This document shows positions 24,348-32,415 of a stretch of DNA of 64,000 bases, one piece after another. The stretch comes from Actinoplanes ianthinogenes. Lineage in GTDB: Bacteria; Actinomycetota; Actinomycetes; Mycobacteriales; Micromonosporaceae. The position numbers and the translations under genes are program-made. Under the pieces are notes generated by a model. It saw nothing but the letters and a program-made list of their open reading frames with translations, made no database searches and was not told the origin of the DNA. The stretch covers positions 3,365,501 through 3,429,500 of the forward strand of contig NZ_AP023356.1 in assembly GCF_018324205.1 (NCBI RefSeq). The letters run 5' to 3'. Each line of letters opens with the position of its first letter. Position 1 is the first letter of the stretch.

Positions 24348-26480
24348 TTAGATGACCAGCTCCGGGTGCAGGTCCCCGGCGCGCAACCGGCGCTTGCTGC
24401 CGGCGATCGCCGTGGTGAGCAGCAGCGCGACCAGGCCGAAACCGGCCAGCACCAGGGCGCCGTGCACGACCGGGCCGGCGCCGCCGCCGTCGATCGCGTG
24501 CCGCATCGCGTCGACCACGTACGTCATCGGCAGCAGCGGGTGGATCGCCTGGAAGAAGCCCGGCGTGGTCTGCACCGGGTAGGTGCCGCCGGACGAGGTG
24601 AGCTGGAGCATCAGCAGGACCAGCGCGATGATCCGGCCGGGGGCGCCGAGCGCCGCGCCGATCAGCTGCATGACCGCGGCGAACACGGTGGCGGTGCCGG
24701 CCAGCAGGCCCAGGCTCACCCACGGGTGGACCGGGGACAGTCCCAGGCCGAAGCGGACCACGGCGTACAGCAGGGCCGCCTGGACCAGGCCGATCAGCAC
24801 CCCGGGCAGCAGGCCGGCCAGGGCGACCCGGTGCGGTGGCGCGCCGGACATCAGGTAGCGCCGGTTCAGCGGGCGCAGCAGCATGTAGTTGATCATCGCG
24901 CCCACCCAGAGGGCCAGGGCCAGGAAGTACGGCGCGAAGCCGACGCCGTAGGTGCCGGCCGGGTTGTGCACCACCCGGTCCAGGCTGACCGGGTCGGCCA
25001 GCACGCCGGAGCGCTGCGACGCGTCGTCGTAACCGGGGATCTGCTCGGCGCCGTCGCTCAGCTTGCCGGCCAGCTCGCCGGCGCCGTCCTGGAGGTCGGC
25101 CAGCCCGTTCGCGATCCGGTGCCCGCCGGTGGACAGCTTGCCCAGGCCGGAGTCGATCCGGCGGGCGCCGGAGGCGAGCTGGAAGACGCCGTCGCGCAGG
25201 TCGACGGCGCCGTCCGCGGCCTTCGCGGTGCCGGTCTTCAGCTGCTTCGCGCCGGTGGCCAGCTGGTTCAGGCCGTCGGCGAGCTTGTCCACCTGGGTAC
25301 GGGCGGTGGCGACGTCGTCGGCCAGGTGCGGTGCGGCGTCGGCGACCGCCCGGGCGGTGGTGGCCACCTCGCGCAGCCGGTCGCGCAGCCCGTCCAGATC
25401 GGCCGCCCGCACCCGGTGCTGGATCCGCTCGGCGTCCCGGACCAGCCGGTTGGCCAGCCGCTTCGCCTCGGCCAGGTGCGGGGTGTCGGCCGGCATCCGG
25501 TTCAGCGCGGCGCGCAGCTCCCGGGCGTCCCGCACCGCCTGGTCGGCGGCGGTGTCGATGGCGCCGACGTTGGCGGCGAGCAGGTCGGCGCCGCGGGCCA
25601 CCCGATTCGCCGCGTCCTCGATGGTCTGCGTGTTCTCCCTGAGCAGCGGCTCGACCTTGTCGGCCGCGCCGTCGACGGCGGTGGCCAGCCGGCGGCCACC
25701 GGCGGCGGCCTCCGAGGTGCCGGCCGCGAGCTGGGCGGCGCCGCCCTCCAGCTGGTGCAGGCCGTCGGCGAGCTGGTCGGCGCCGCGCCCGGCGGTGCCG
25801 AGCTTGGCGGCCAGCTTGCCGGTGGCGTCGTGGGCGGTGTCGATCCCGGCGCTCTCCTTCGCCATCGCGGCGTGCAGGGTGCCGGCGCCGTCGGTGATCT
25901 GCCCGGCGCCGTCGGCGGCCTTCTCGGTCTGCGACTTCAGGTCGGTGAAGCCGATCAGCATCTGGTCGTAGTACTTCCCCGAGGCGCTGACCGAGGCGGC
26001 CGCCCGGACCTCGTCGAAGGCGGTCCGGGCGAAGATCCCGGAGAGGTAGTTGGTGGCGTCGTCGCTGACCGCGCTCAGCTGCGCGTTCTTCGCGGTGGCG
26101 TCGGGGTCCGGTGCGGCGGCCAGGTTGCTGGAGAAGTCGGCCGGGATGGCGAGGGCGATCTGGTACTTGCCGCCCTCCAGGCCGTCCTGGGCGGTGGCCG
26201 CGTCGACCACGTGCCAGTCGAAGACCTCCCGCTTGATCAGCTCGTCGGCCAGGTCCTGCCCGGCGTGCACGGTCTTGCCGTCCGGGCCGGTGGCCGGCTT
26301 GTCCTCGATCACCAGGGCGGCCGGGATGTGGTTGAGGTGGCCGTAGGGGTCCCAGAAGGCATAGAGGTAGAGCGCTCCGTAGAGCAGCGGGACGACCGCG
26401 AGGGTGGCCAGCGCGGCGGCGGTGAGGCGGCTGCGCATGAAGCGGCGGATCTCGAGTCCCGCCAGTGAGAAGGCTTTCAC
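24348..26480 (-). CDS. YhgE/Pip-family ABC-2 type membrane protein
   Basis: 710 residues. One N-terminal membrane helix (about 18-45), a periplasm-facing head domain (50-180), a very long helical region (190-480) made of repeated Gly/Ala/Leu heptads such as DGAGQITDGAGTLHAA and QLATGAKQLKTGTAKAADGAVDL typical of the YhgE 'X-heptad' repeats, then five to six C-terminal membrane helices (510-700). It belongs to the phage-infection-protein/type VII-secretion-linked group, considered exporters or surface receptors. It overlaps the ABC-like gene by 4 nt and precedes TetR. Confidence 0.92.
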   Translation of the reverse strand: MKAFSLAGLEIRRFMRSRLTAAALATLAVVPLLYGALYLYAFWDPYGHLNHIPAALVIEDKPATGPDGKTVHAGQDLADELIKREVFDWHVVDAATAQDGLEGGKYQIALAIPADFSSNLAAAPDPDATAKNAQLSAVSDDATNYLSGIFARTAFDEVRAAASVSASGKYYDQMLIGFTDLKSQTEKAADGAGQITDGAGTLHAAMAKESAGIDTAHDATGKLAAKLGTAGRGADQLADGLHQLEGGAAQLAAGTSEAAAGGRRLATAVDGAADKVEPLLRENTQTIEDAANRVARGADLLAANVGAIDTAADQAVRDARELRAALNRMPADTPHLAEAKRLANRLVRDAERIQHRVRAADLDGLRDRLREVATTARAVADAAPHLADDVATARTQVDKLADGLNQLATGAKQLKTGTAKAADGAVDLRDGVFQLASGARRIDSGLGKLSTGGHRIANGLADLQDGAGELAGKLSDGAEQIPGYDDASQRSGVLADPVSLDRVVHNPAGTYGVGFAPYFLALALWVGAMINYMLLRPLNRRYLMSGAPPHRVALAGLLPGVLIGLVQAALLYAVVRFGLGLSPVHPWVSLGLLAGTATVFAAVMQLIGAALGAPGRIIALVLLMLQLTSSGGTYPVQTTPGFFQAIHPLLPMTYVVDAMRHAIDGGGAGPVVHGALVLAGFGLVALLLTTAIAGSKRRLRAGDLHPELVI

Positions 26481-27505
26481 TGTCCGCTCCGCTCCTTTTC
26501 CGTCTTCTCGGCGAGCTCTTCCGTGAGCTCCTCTTCCGGCTCCGCGTCGTCCGGCTCGGCGTCGTTCGGCTCCGCGTCGTTCGGCTCGGCGCTCTTGGGC
26601 TCCGCGTCGTCCGGCTCTGTGCTCTCGGGCTCCGTGGCTGCCGGCTCGGCGCTCTCGGGCTGCGCTTCTTCCGGCGCCGCTACATCGGAAGCCGCTTCTT
26701 CCGGCGCCGCTACATCGGAAGCCGCTTCTTGCGGGGCCGCTTCCTGGGGAGCCGCTTCGTGTGGGGCCGCTTCCTGCGGGGCCGCTTCCTGCGGGGCCGC
26801 TTCCTGCGGGGCCGCTTCCTGCGGGGCCGCTTCTCGGAGCGCCGCGGCGCTCGCGCCGAACGGCCAGCCGTTCAGCGTCGCCGCATACTCCTCCGCGCTC
26901 TGAACCACGACCCGCCCCGGCTCCGCGGCCTGCGGATCACTCAGGTGCACCACCCGGCTGACCCGCGCCGGATCCACCTCCCGCGCGGTGACCAGGACCG
27001 CCAGGCCGCCCGCGGTCAGCTCGCCGAGCAGCCCCCACAGCTCGCCCCGCTCCCGCGCGTCCAAGCCCGCGTCCACCCCGTCCAGCGCGATCACCGCAGG
27101 CTTCGCGAGACCCGCCAGGACCAGACCCAAAACCTGCTTTTGGTACGGCGTGAGCTCCCGCCCGCGCAACCCCGGCTCGAGCCCGTGCAGCGGCACCGCA
27201 CCGGCTTCCCGCCGTGGCCGGCCGAGCAGCGCCAGCCGCTCCTCGACGTGCTCGAGCACGGTGAACACCGGCTCCGGATCGGTCACGCCCGCCACGTGCG
27301 CGAGCACCGCCGTACCGGAAACGGCGACCGTGCCGGCGGACGACCGCAAGCGGCGCGCCAGCATCAGCAACGTGCTCGTCCGGCCGCTGCCGGGCGGACC
27401 GACCACCGCGACCGTCTCGCCCGCCTCGACCGTGAGGTCGAGATCGCGCACCAGCCAGCGCTTGTGGTGCCGGACCCCGGCGCCCGTCGCGCTCAGCACC
27501 GCCAT
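26477..27505 (-). CDS. Degenerate ABC-type ATPase with Ala/Pro/Glu-repeat tail
   Basis: 342 residues from ATG 27505 (MAVLSATGAGVRHHKRWLV). The ABC fold is recognisable at 1-200, but key residues differ: Walker A is GPPGSGRT with Arg42 in place of Lys, the signature region reads LTPYQKQV instead of LSGGQ, and Walker B is VIALDG with Gly143 in place of the catalytic Glu. Residues 222-342 are low-complexity: EAAPQ repeated seven times with small changes, then acidic EPNDA/EPDDA repeats. Operon partner of YhgE/Pip; it may bind but hardly hydrolyse ATP. Similar degenerate partners occur in other actinobacterial YhgE operons (from memory). Confidence 0.85.
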   Translation of the reverse strand: MAVLSATGAGVRHHKRWLVRDLDLTVEAGETVAVVGPPGSGRTSTLLMLARRLRSSAGTVAVSGTAVLAHVAGVTDPEPVFTVLEHVEERLALLGRPRREAGAVPLHGLEPGLRGRELTPYQKQVLGLVLAGLAKPAVIALDGVDAGLDARERGELWGLLGELTAGGLAVLVTAREVDPARVSRVVHLSDPQAAEPGRVVVQSAEEYAATLNGWPFGASAAALREAAPQEAAPQEAAPQEAAPQEAAPHEAAPQEAAPQEAASDVAAPEEAASDVAAPEEAQPESAEPAATEPESTEPDDAEPKSAEPNDAEPNDAEPDDAEPEEELTEELAEKTEKERSGQ

Positions 27506-27521
27506 GACGTCTCCCCATTTA

Positions 27522-27537
27522 AACTGACCGGTCAGTT
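27522..27537. promoter_or_regulatory. 16-bp palindromic operator (TetR type) upstream of the ABC-YhgE-TetR operon
   Basis: AACTGACCGGTCAGTT is a perfect palindrome ending 17 nt before the ATG of the ABC-like gene and next to T-rich sequence on the minus strand that could contain the promoter -10. Position and symmetry fit autoregulation by the TetR protein of the operon. Confidence 0.75.
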
Positions 27538-27617
27538 CAAAAACATACCCGCGTTTCGCCTGTGACAAATCCACAGGTGGTGGACATCACGTCGGTCCGG
27601 GCGGCAGGATCAGGGGC

Positions 27618-28607
27618 ATGTCGATGCGCTGGGGCATGACCGTGCCGCTCGGCGGCGTTCCGCTCGCCGAGCACGCCGCCGTCTTCACGGCGCTGGCCGA
27701 TGCCGGATTCACCGACGCGTGGACCGCCGAGGTGGCCGGGACCGACGCGTTCACGCCGCTCACCCTGGCCGCCGCGTGGGAGCCCCGGCTGCGGCTGGGC
27801 ACCGCGATCGCCCCGGTCTACACGCGCGGGCCGGGCCTGCTGGCGATGACCGCGGCCGCGCTCGCCGAGACCGCGCCCGGCCGGTTCCAGTTCGGCATCG
27901 GGGCGTCCTCCCCGGTGGTGGCCGGCGACTGGAATGCCGCCGACTTCGTCAAACCGTTCGCCCGCAGCCGCGACATGCTGCGGTTCCTGCGCGCCGCGCT
28001 GGCCGGCGAGATGGTCGACCGGGAGTTCGCCACGTTCACGGTCAAGCGGTTCCGGCTGGAGCGTCCGCCGGCCGTCCCGCCGCAGCTGATGCTGGCCGCG
28101 CTGCGCCCGCAGATGCTGCACCTGGCCGCCGCCGAGGCGGACGGCGTGATCCTGAACTGGCTGGCCGCCACGGACGTGCCCACCGCGCTGGCCGAGACCA
28201 AGGAGGCCGGCCCGGACTTCGCGGTCGCCACCCGGATCTTCGTGGTCCCGACCGACGACGCCGGTTACGCGCGGACGCTGGGCCGCCGGCTGATCACGTC
28301 GTACCTCACGGTCCCGGCCTACGCGGCCTTCCACCGCTGGCTGGGCCGCGAGGAGATCCTGACCCCGATGTGGGACGCCTGGGAGCGGGGCGACCGCAAG
28401 GCCGCGCTGGCCGCGATCCCGGACGCCCTGGTGGACGACCTGGTGGTGCACGGCACGCCGGACGTGGTGCGGGCGCGTGTCCAGGCCTACGCGGACGCCG
28501 GCGTGACCATCCCGGTGATGGCCCTGCTACCCACCCCGGAGCTGGAGCGCGGTGGCTTCCCGGCCCTGACCGCCCTGATCAGCGCCCTGGGCCACCCCTC
28601 CCGCTAG
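27618..28607 (+). CDS. LLM-class (F420-dependent type) flavin oxidoreductase
   Basis: 329 residues from ATG 27618. The luciferase-like TIM barrel is recognisable by FTDAWTAEVAGTDAFTPLTLAA, the LGTAIAPVYTRGPGLLAMTAAALAE block and GRFQFGIGASSPVVAGDWNA. The closest types are the F420-dependent class common in actinobacteria, which reduce or oxidise small substrates with coenzyme F420 rather than FMN; the choice is by family, not by a decisive residue. Divergent from the YhgE operon; its 3' end abuts the 70-bp tandem array. Confidence 0.88.
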   Translation: MSMRWGMTVPLGGVPLAEHAAVFTALADAGFTDAWTAEVAGTDAFTPLTLAAAWEPRLRLGTAIAPVYTRGPGLLAMTAAALAETAPGRFQFGIGASSPVVAGDWNAADFVKPFARSRDMLRFLRAALAGEMVDREFATFTVKRFRLERPPAVPPQLMLAALRPQMLHLAAAEADGVILNWLAATDVPTALAETKEAGPDFAVATRIFVVPTDDAGYARTLGRRLITSYLTVPAYAAFHRWLGREEILTPMWDAWERGDRKAALAAIPDALVDDLVVHGTPDVVRARVQAYADAGVTIPVMALLPTPELERGGFPALTALISALGHPSR

Positions 28608-28629
28608 CCCCACCCCCACACCCAGCGGC

Positions 28630-29055
28630 GCCACCCGCCCGCCACCGTGCGCTGCGGGGCCGACGCCTCGCCCGTCGCCCAACGGCAGGCCGGCCCGGCG
28701 CCACCCGCCCGCCACCGTGCACTGCGGGCCGACCCCTCGCCCGTCGCCCAACGGCAGGCCGGCCCCGCGCCACCCGCCCGCCACCGTGCACTGCGGGCCG
28801 ACCCCTCGCCCATCGCCCCAACGGCAGGCCGATCCAGCGCCACCCGCCCGCCACCGTGCACTGCGAGCCGACCCCTCGCCCATCGCCCCAACGGCAGGCC
28901 GATCCAGCGCCACCCGCCCGCCACCGTGCACTGCGAGCCGACCCCTCGCCCATCGCCCCAACGGCAGGCCGATCCAGCGCCACCCGCCCGCCACCGTGCA
29001 CTGCGAGCCGACCCCTCGCCCATCGCCCCAACGGCAGGCCAGCCCGGCGCCACCG
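28630..29055. repeat. Tandem array of 70-bp units (6 copies plus partial)
   Basis: Units begin at 28630, 28700, 28769, 28839, 28909, 28979, with a truncated seventh from 29049. The core GCCACCCGCCCGCCACCGTG recurs in each; copies 4-6 are essentially identical, copies 1-3 differ by a few bases and one is 69 bp. The unit length is not a multiple of 3, so open frames through it in several registers are a composition effect. It fills most of the 610-bp gap between the LLM-class gene and the ArsR-type gene. Confidence 0.93.
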
Positions 29056-29176
29056 TTGATCGCAACCGCAGGCGAATCCCGCACCGCCCGACCCTCGTCA
29101 CCCCCACCAATCGCCAAGCCAGCGGTCCAACGCAGCTCCCCTCGCCCCACCGCACGGCAACCCCCGGCGGCGGACG

Positions 29177-29194
29177 GTTCGGTGCGGGCCGAAC
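29177..29194. promoter_or_regulatory. Inverted repeat upstream of the ArsR-type gene
   Basis: GTTCGG (29177-29182), 6-nt spacer, CCGAAC (29189-29194), 23 nt before the ATG, followed by a similar GTCGAAC word. A candidate operator for autoregulation. Confidence 0.4.
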
Positions 29195-29217
29195 GGTGCG
29201 GGTCGAACAATGGGGGC

Positions 29218-29916
29218 ATGACTGATGCGGCGGGGCTGGCGGCGTTCGCGGCGTTGCTGGCCGATCGGACCCGGGCGGCGATGTGTCTGGCCCTGCTCGA
29301 CGGGCGGGCCTGGACCGCCGGTGAGCTGGCCGCGCACGCCGGCGTGGCGCGCTCGACCGCGACCGAGCACCTGGACCGGCTGATCGGCGGCGGGTTGCTG
29401 ACCGAGGCGCGGCAGGGCCGGCATCGGTACGTCCGTCTCGCCGACCCGGGCATCGCCGGCCTGCTGGAGGACATCACCGCCCGCCTGGAACCAGGCCTGC
29501 CACCGGCCCGCGGGCTCCGGGCGGCCACCGCGGACGCCGCCCTGCGCCGCGGCCGGACCTGCTACGACCATCTCGCCGGCCGGCTCGGCGTCGCGGTCAC
29601 CGACGCCCTGACCGAAGCCGGCCTGCTCGACGGGACGAGCGGCTTCGCGGTCACCGACTCGGGGCTGAACTGGCTGACCGGCCCGCTCGGCGTCCCGGCC
29701 GATCAGCTCCGGGCCGGCCGGCGCCCGCTGGCCCGCGCCTGCCTCGACTGGACCGAACGCCGCCCGCACCTCGGCGGGCTGGCCGGCGCACGGGTCTGCG
29801 AGACGTTCCTCACCCGGCAGTGGATCACCCGCATCGGCTCCGGCCGAGCGGTCCGCCTGACCCCGGCCGGCCGCGCCGCCCTGCGAGATCTCCTCAACCT
29901 CACCAGCCTCGACTGA
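29218..29916 (+). CDS. ArsR-type winged-helix transcriptional regulator
   Basis: 232 residues from ATG 29218. The N-terminal 85 residues are a winged helix of the ArsR/HTH_20 kind (LAALLADRTRAAMCLALLDGRAWTAGELAAHAGVARSTATEHLDRLIGGGLL). The C-terminal half repeats a similar helical layout (about 105-225: CYDHLAGRLGVAVTDALTEAGLL ... GRAVRLTPAGRAALRDLL) and carries Cys residues, but no ArsR CxC metal site. Regulators of this two-domain type are common in actinobacteria. It is flanked on both sides by unrelated tandem arrays. Confidence 0.86.
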   Translation: MTDAAGLAAFAALLADRTRAAMCLALLDGRAWTAGELAAHAGVARSTATEHLDRLIGGGLLTEARQGRHRYVRLADPGIAGLLEDITARLEPGLPPARGLRAATADAALRRGRTCYDHLAGRLGVAVTDALTEAGLLDGTSGFAVTDSGLNWLTGPLGVPADQLRAGRRPLARACLDWTERRPHLGGLAGARVCETFLTRQWITRIGSGRAVRLTPAGRAALRDLLNLTSLD

Positions 29917-29972
29917 CCCACCGCCAACCGCTCAGCCGTGCCACACCGCTCAGCCGTGGGCGCGTCAGCACC

Positions 29973-30450
29973 AGCCGACCCCACCCGGCTGGCCCACACG
30001 GCCCTATCAAGGGCCCCGATAGGACCACCAGAGCCAGCCGACACCACCCGGCTGGCCCACACGGCCCCATCAGGAGCCTCGATAGGACCACCAGAGCCAG
30101 CCGACGTCACACGGCTGGCCCACACGGCCCCATCGGGAGCCGCGATAGGACCACGAGAGCCAGCCGACACCACACGGCTGGACCACACGGCCCTATCAGA
30201 AGCTCCGACAGGACCACGAGAGCCAGCCGACACCACACGGCTGGACCACACGGCCCTATCAGGAGCCGGGACAGGGCCACCAGAGCCAGCCGACACCACA
30301 CGGCTGGACCACACGGCCCTATCAGGAACCGGGACAGGGCCACCAGAGCCAGCCGACACCACACGGCTGGACCACACGGCCCTATCAGGAGTCGGGACAG
30401 GGCCACCAGAGCCAGCCGGCACCACACGGCTGGGCCGCACGGACCCGACG
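29973..30450. repeat. Tandem array of 63-bp units (7 copies plus partial)
   Basis: Units begin at 29973, 30036, 30099, 30162, 30225, 30288, 30351, with a degenerate eighth at 30414. Each contains the 9-mer CCACACGGC or a one-base variant twice and an inverted repeat CCCTATC...GATAGG or its variants. Because 63 is a multiple of 3, all frames show 21-residue repeats; differences between units include frame-changing amino acids in the tested frame, so I treat it as noncoding. It fills the 738-bp gap between the ArsR-type gene and the padR terminator. Confidence 0.92.
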
Positions 30451-30601
30451 ACAGGCGGATGGAGGGCTATCAGGCGGGGTGCGGCTGGCCTGGGGCCGGG
30501 CCGTGAGGGGCGGCGGGTCCGCACGAGCCGCGTGGCGGTCCGGTGGGGGCCGGGCATCGCGAGCCGGTTGCCACGGGACCGCCAGTCGTACCGAAAAAGA
30601 A

Positions 30602-30630
30602 AGAACCGCAACCACCAGGGTTGCGGTTCT
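30602..30630 (-). terminator. Intrinsic terminator of the padR gene
   Basis: Arms 30602-30613 and 30619-30630 are exact 12-bp reverse complements (AGAACCGCAACC) with a 5-nt loop. On the minus strand the stem is followed by TTCTTTTTC, a good T-tract, 25 nt after the padR stop. Confidence 0.9.
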
Positions 30631-30654
30631 CTCGGGCGGACCTCGACCACCGGA

Positions 30655-31260
30655 TCACTCGGCGTCGGCGAGGATCGCGTAAAGCTTGCGCTTCGTGTCG
30701 TTGAGGACCTGGAGCGCCTTCTCCCGCTGCTCGGGCGTGCCGTTGAAACCGACCTGCTTGAGCGCGCTGAAGATGCCGACCGCGGCGTCGCGGAAGTCCT
30801 GCACCTGGTTGAGGGTGTCGTCGCCGAACTGGGCCCACGGCGGGTTCTGCGCGGCGGCCTCGGCCTCGGGGCGGCCGTCGGCGGTGAGCTGGTAGCTCTT
30901 GCGGCCGCCGCCGGCGGTGGCCTCGATCAGGCCCTCGTCCTCCAGCAGCTGGAGGGTGGGGTAGATCGAGCCGGGGCTCGGGCGCCAGATCCCGTTGGTC
31001 CGGGCGTCGAGCTCCTGGATCATCTCGTAGCCGTGCATCGGGCGCTCCAGGAGCAGCGCCAGGACGGCGGGCCGGACGTTGAGCCGGCCGCGGCCACCGC
31101 GCCGGCCTCCGCCGCGACCGCCGAACTCACCGGGGCCGAACGGGCCGCCGGGGCCGAAGCCGCCGGCACCCGGGCCGCCGGGGCCACCGAAGGGGAATCC
31201 CGGCGGGAAGCCGAAACCGCGCATGCGACGTCCGTGGTGTCCCTCGTGTTGGAACCTCAT
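30655..31260 (-). CDS. PadR-family transcriptional regulator
   Basis: 201 residues from ATG 31260 (MRFQHEGHHGRRMRGFGFPP). Residues 12-58 are Gly/Pro/Phe-rich and disordered, followed by the PadR winged helix (60-130: VRPAVLALLLERPMHGYEMIQEL ... SPGSIYPTLQLLEDEGLI) and a C-terminal dimerisation helix (150-200). The glycine-rich head is typical of actinobacterial PadR proteins. A palindrome CGATATATCG overlaps the -10 of its promoter, which suggests autorepression. A strong intrinsic terminator follows the gene. Confidence 0.93.
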   Translation of the reverse strand: MRFQHEGHHGRRMRGFGFPPGFPFGGPGGPGAGGFGPGGPFGPGEFGGRGGGRRGGRGRLNVRPAVLALLLERPMHGYEMIQELDARTNGIWRPSPGSIYPTLQLLEDEGLIEATAGGGRKSYQLTADGRPEAEAAAQNPPWAQFGDDTLNQVQDFRDAAVGIFSALKQVGFNGTPEQREKALQVLNDTKRKLYAILADAE

Positions 31261-31290
31261 GATCTTCTCCGTTCTGTCGTCGATAGCTAG

Positions 31291-31319
31291 ACGATATATC
31301 GGCAACGTGTCGGTCGCAA
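31291..31319 (-). promoter_or_regulatory. padR promoter with overlapping palindromic operator
   Basis: On the minus strand: -35 TTGCGA (31319-31314), 17-nt spacer, -10 TATCGT (31296-31291), about 30 nt before the ATG. The perfect 10-bp palindrome CGATATATCG (31292-31301) covers the -10; an imperfect copy (CGATAGCTAG) lies just downstream. Good fit to a self-repressed PadR promoter. Confidence 0.7.
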
Positions 31320-31383
31320 GGGTTTCTGAACTCGTGGGGTTGCCATGCGTGTCGGCGGCTCCGGATCTGGCAATGTGGTAGCT

Positions 31384-32223
31384 GTGTTGACGGTGCCCAT
31401 TCGCCAGCTCGGTGAGCCGGAGCGCGCGGCGGTCGAGCGGATCCTGGACGCCGACCCCTACGCGGGCGCTCAGATCGCCGAGCGGGTCGCCGCCCACGGG
31501 TTGAACTGGTGGCGTTCCGACGGGCGGATCTACGGCTATGAGCCGGGCCGCCGCATCGAGTCGATCATCTGGTCCGGCGCGCATCTGGTGCCGGTCGGCG
31601 CCACCCCGCCGGCCGTCGCGGCCTTCGCCGACCTGCTCGGCGCCGAGCCGCGGATCTGCTCGTCGATCATCGGGCGGGCCGAGGCGGTGCTCGATCTGTG
31701 GGACCGGCTGGGGCCGCACTGGGGCGCCGCCCGTGACGTGCGGCCGAACCAGCCGTTGCTGGTCACCGACCAGGCGCCGCTGGTGCCGGCCGACCCCGAG
31801 GTGCGCCTGGTCCGGCCGAGCGAGGTGGATCAGCTGTTCCCGGCCGCGGTGGCGATGTACACCGAGGAGGTCGGGGTCTCACCGCTCCAGGACGACGGCG
31901 GGCGGGGCTACCGCCGGCGGGTCGCCGAGCTGGTGAAGGGCAAGCGGACGTATGCGCGGTTCGCCGGCGGTCAGGTGATCTTCAAGGCCGAGCTGGCGAT
32001 CATCACCCGCCGGACCACGCAGGTGCAGGGCGTCTGGGTGCATCCGGAGTGGCGCGGGCGCGGCCTCGGGACCGGCGCGATGGCGGCCGTGGTGAGCGAC
32101 GCCCTGCGGCGGGTCGCACCGACCGTGAGCCTGTATGTGAACGACTACAACACCCCGGCCCGGCGCGTCTACCAGCGATGCGGCTTCGTCTCCGCGGGCT
32201 CCTTCGCCACCGTCCTGTTCTGA
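31384..32223 (+). CDS. GNAT-family N-acetyltransferase with N-terminal DUF4081-like domain
   Basis: 279 residues from GTG 31384 (VLTVPIRQLGEPERAAVERIL); an ATG at 31345 would add 13. The N-terminal half (20-130) is the actinobacterial DUF4081-type domain, and the C-terminal half is a GNAT fold with the acetyl-CoA loop in VWVHPEWRGRGLGTGAMAAVV and NDYNTPARRVYQRCGF. In mycobacteria a homologue sits beside ispG; here it converges with ispG. Substrate unknown. Confidence 0.87.
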   Translation: MLTVPIRQLGEPERAAVERILDADPYAGAQIAERVAAHGLNWWRSDGRIYGYEPGRRIESIIWSGAHLVPVGATPPAVAAFADLLGAEPRICSSIIGRAEAVLDLWDRLGPHWGAARDVRPNQPLLVTDQAPLVPADPEVRLVRPSEVDQLFPAAVAMYTEEVGVSPLQDDGGRGYRRRVAELVKGKRTYARFAGGQVIFKAELAIITRRTTQVQGVWVHPEWRGRGLGTGAMAAVVSDALRRVAPTVSLYVNDYNTPARRVYQRCGFVSAGSFATVLF

Positions 32224-32351
32224 TCCGCGAGTTTGCGGCCGGCCGCTCGTCGCCGCGTTGCGACGGGGGCCGCTCCTTGCCGCATTTCCGGCGCACCGCT
32301 CTCGGTCGCGGACCGCTGTTCGCTGTGAGTCCGCGGCGGGCCGCGATCATG

Positions 32352-32390
32352 CCGGAGGCCCGGGTCCGCAGCGCGGGCCCGGGCCTCCGG
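32352..32390. terminator. 13-bp hairpin between GNAT gene and ispG
   Basis: Arms 32352-32364 and 32378-32390 are exact reverse complements with a 13-nt G-rich loop, in the convergent gap (32224-32415). No T-run follows on either strand, as is common in high-GC actinobacteria. Confidence 0.65.
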
Positions 32391-32415
32391 TCCATCGAAA
32401 CCAGTTTCGGTACGA

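Noticed and set aside
28579..29155. Long minus-strand open frames over the 70-bp array
   Set aside because: They are open because the repeat has no stop codons in GC-rich sequence; the 70-bp period shifts frame with each unit and no RBS is seen.
29938..31290. 450-codon plus-strand open frame crossing the 63-bp array and antisense to padR
   Set aside because: Every frame is open; unit differences are not biased to silent positions; the frame continues antisense to a clear PadR gene. Treated as noncoding.
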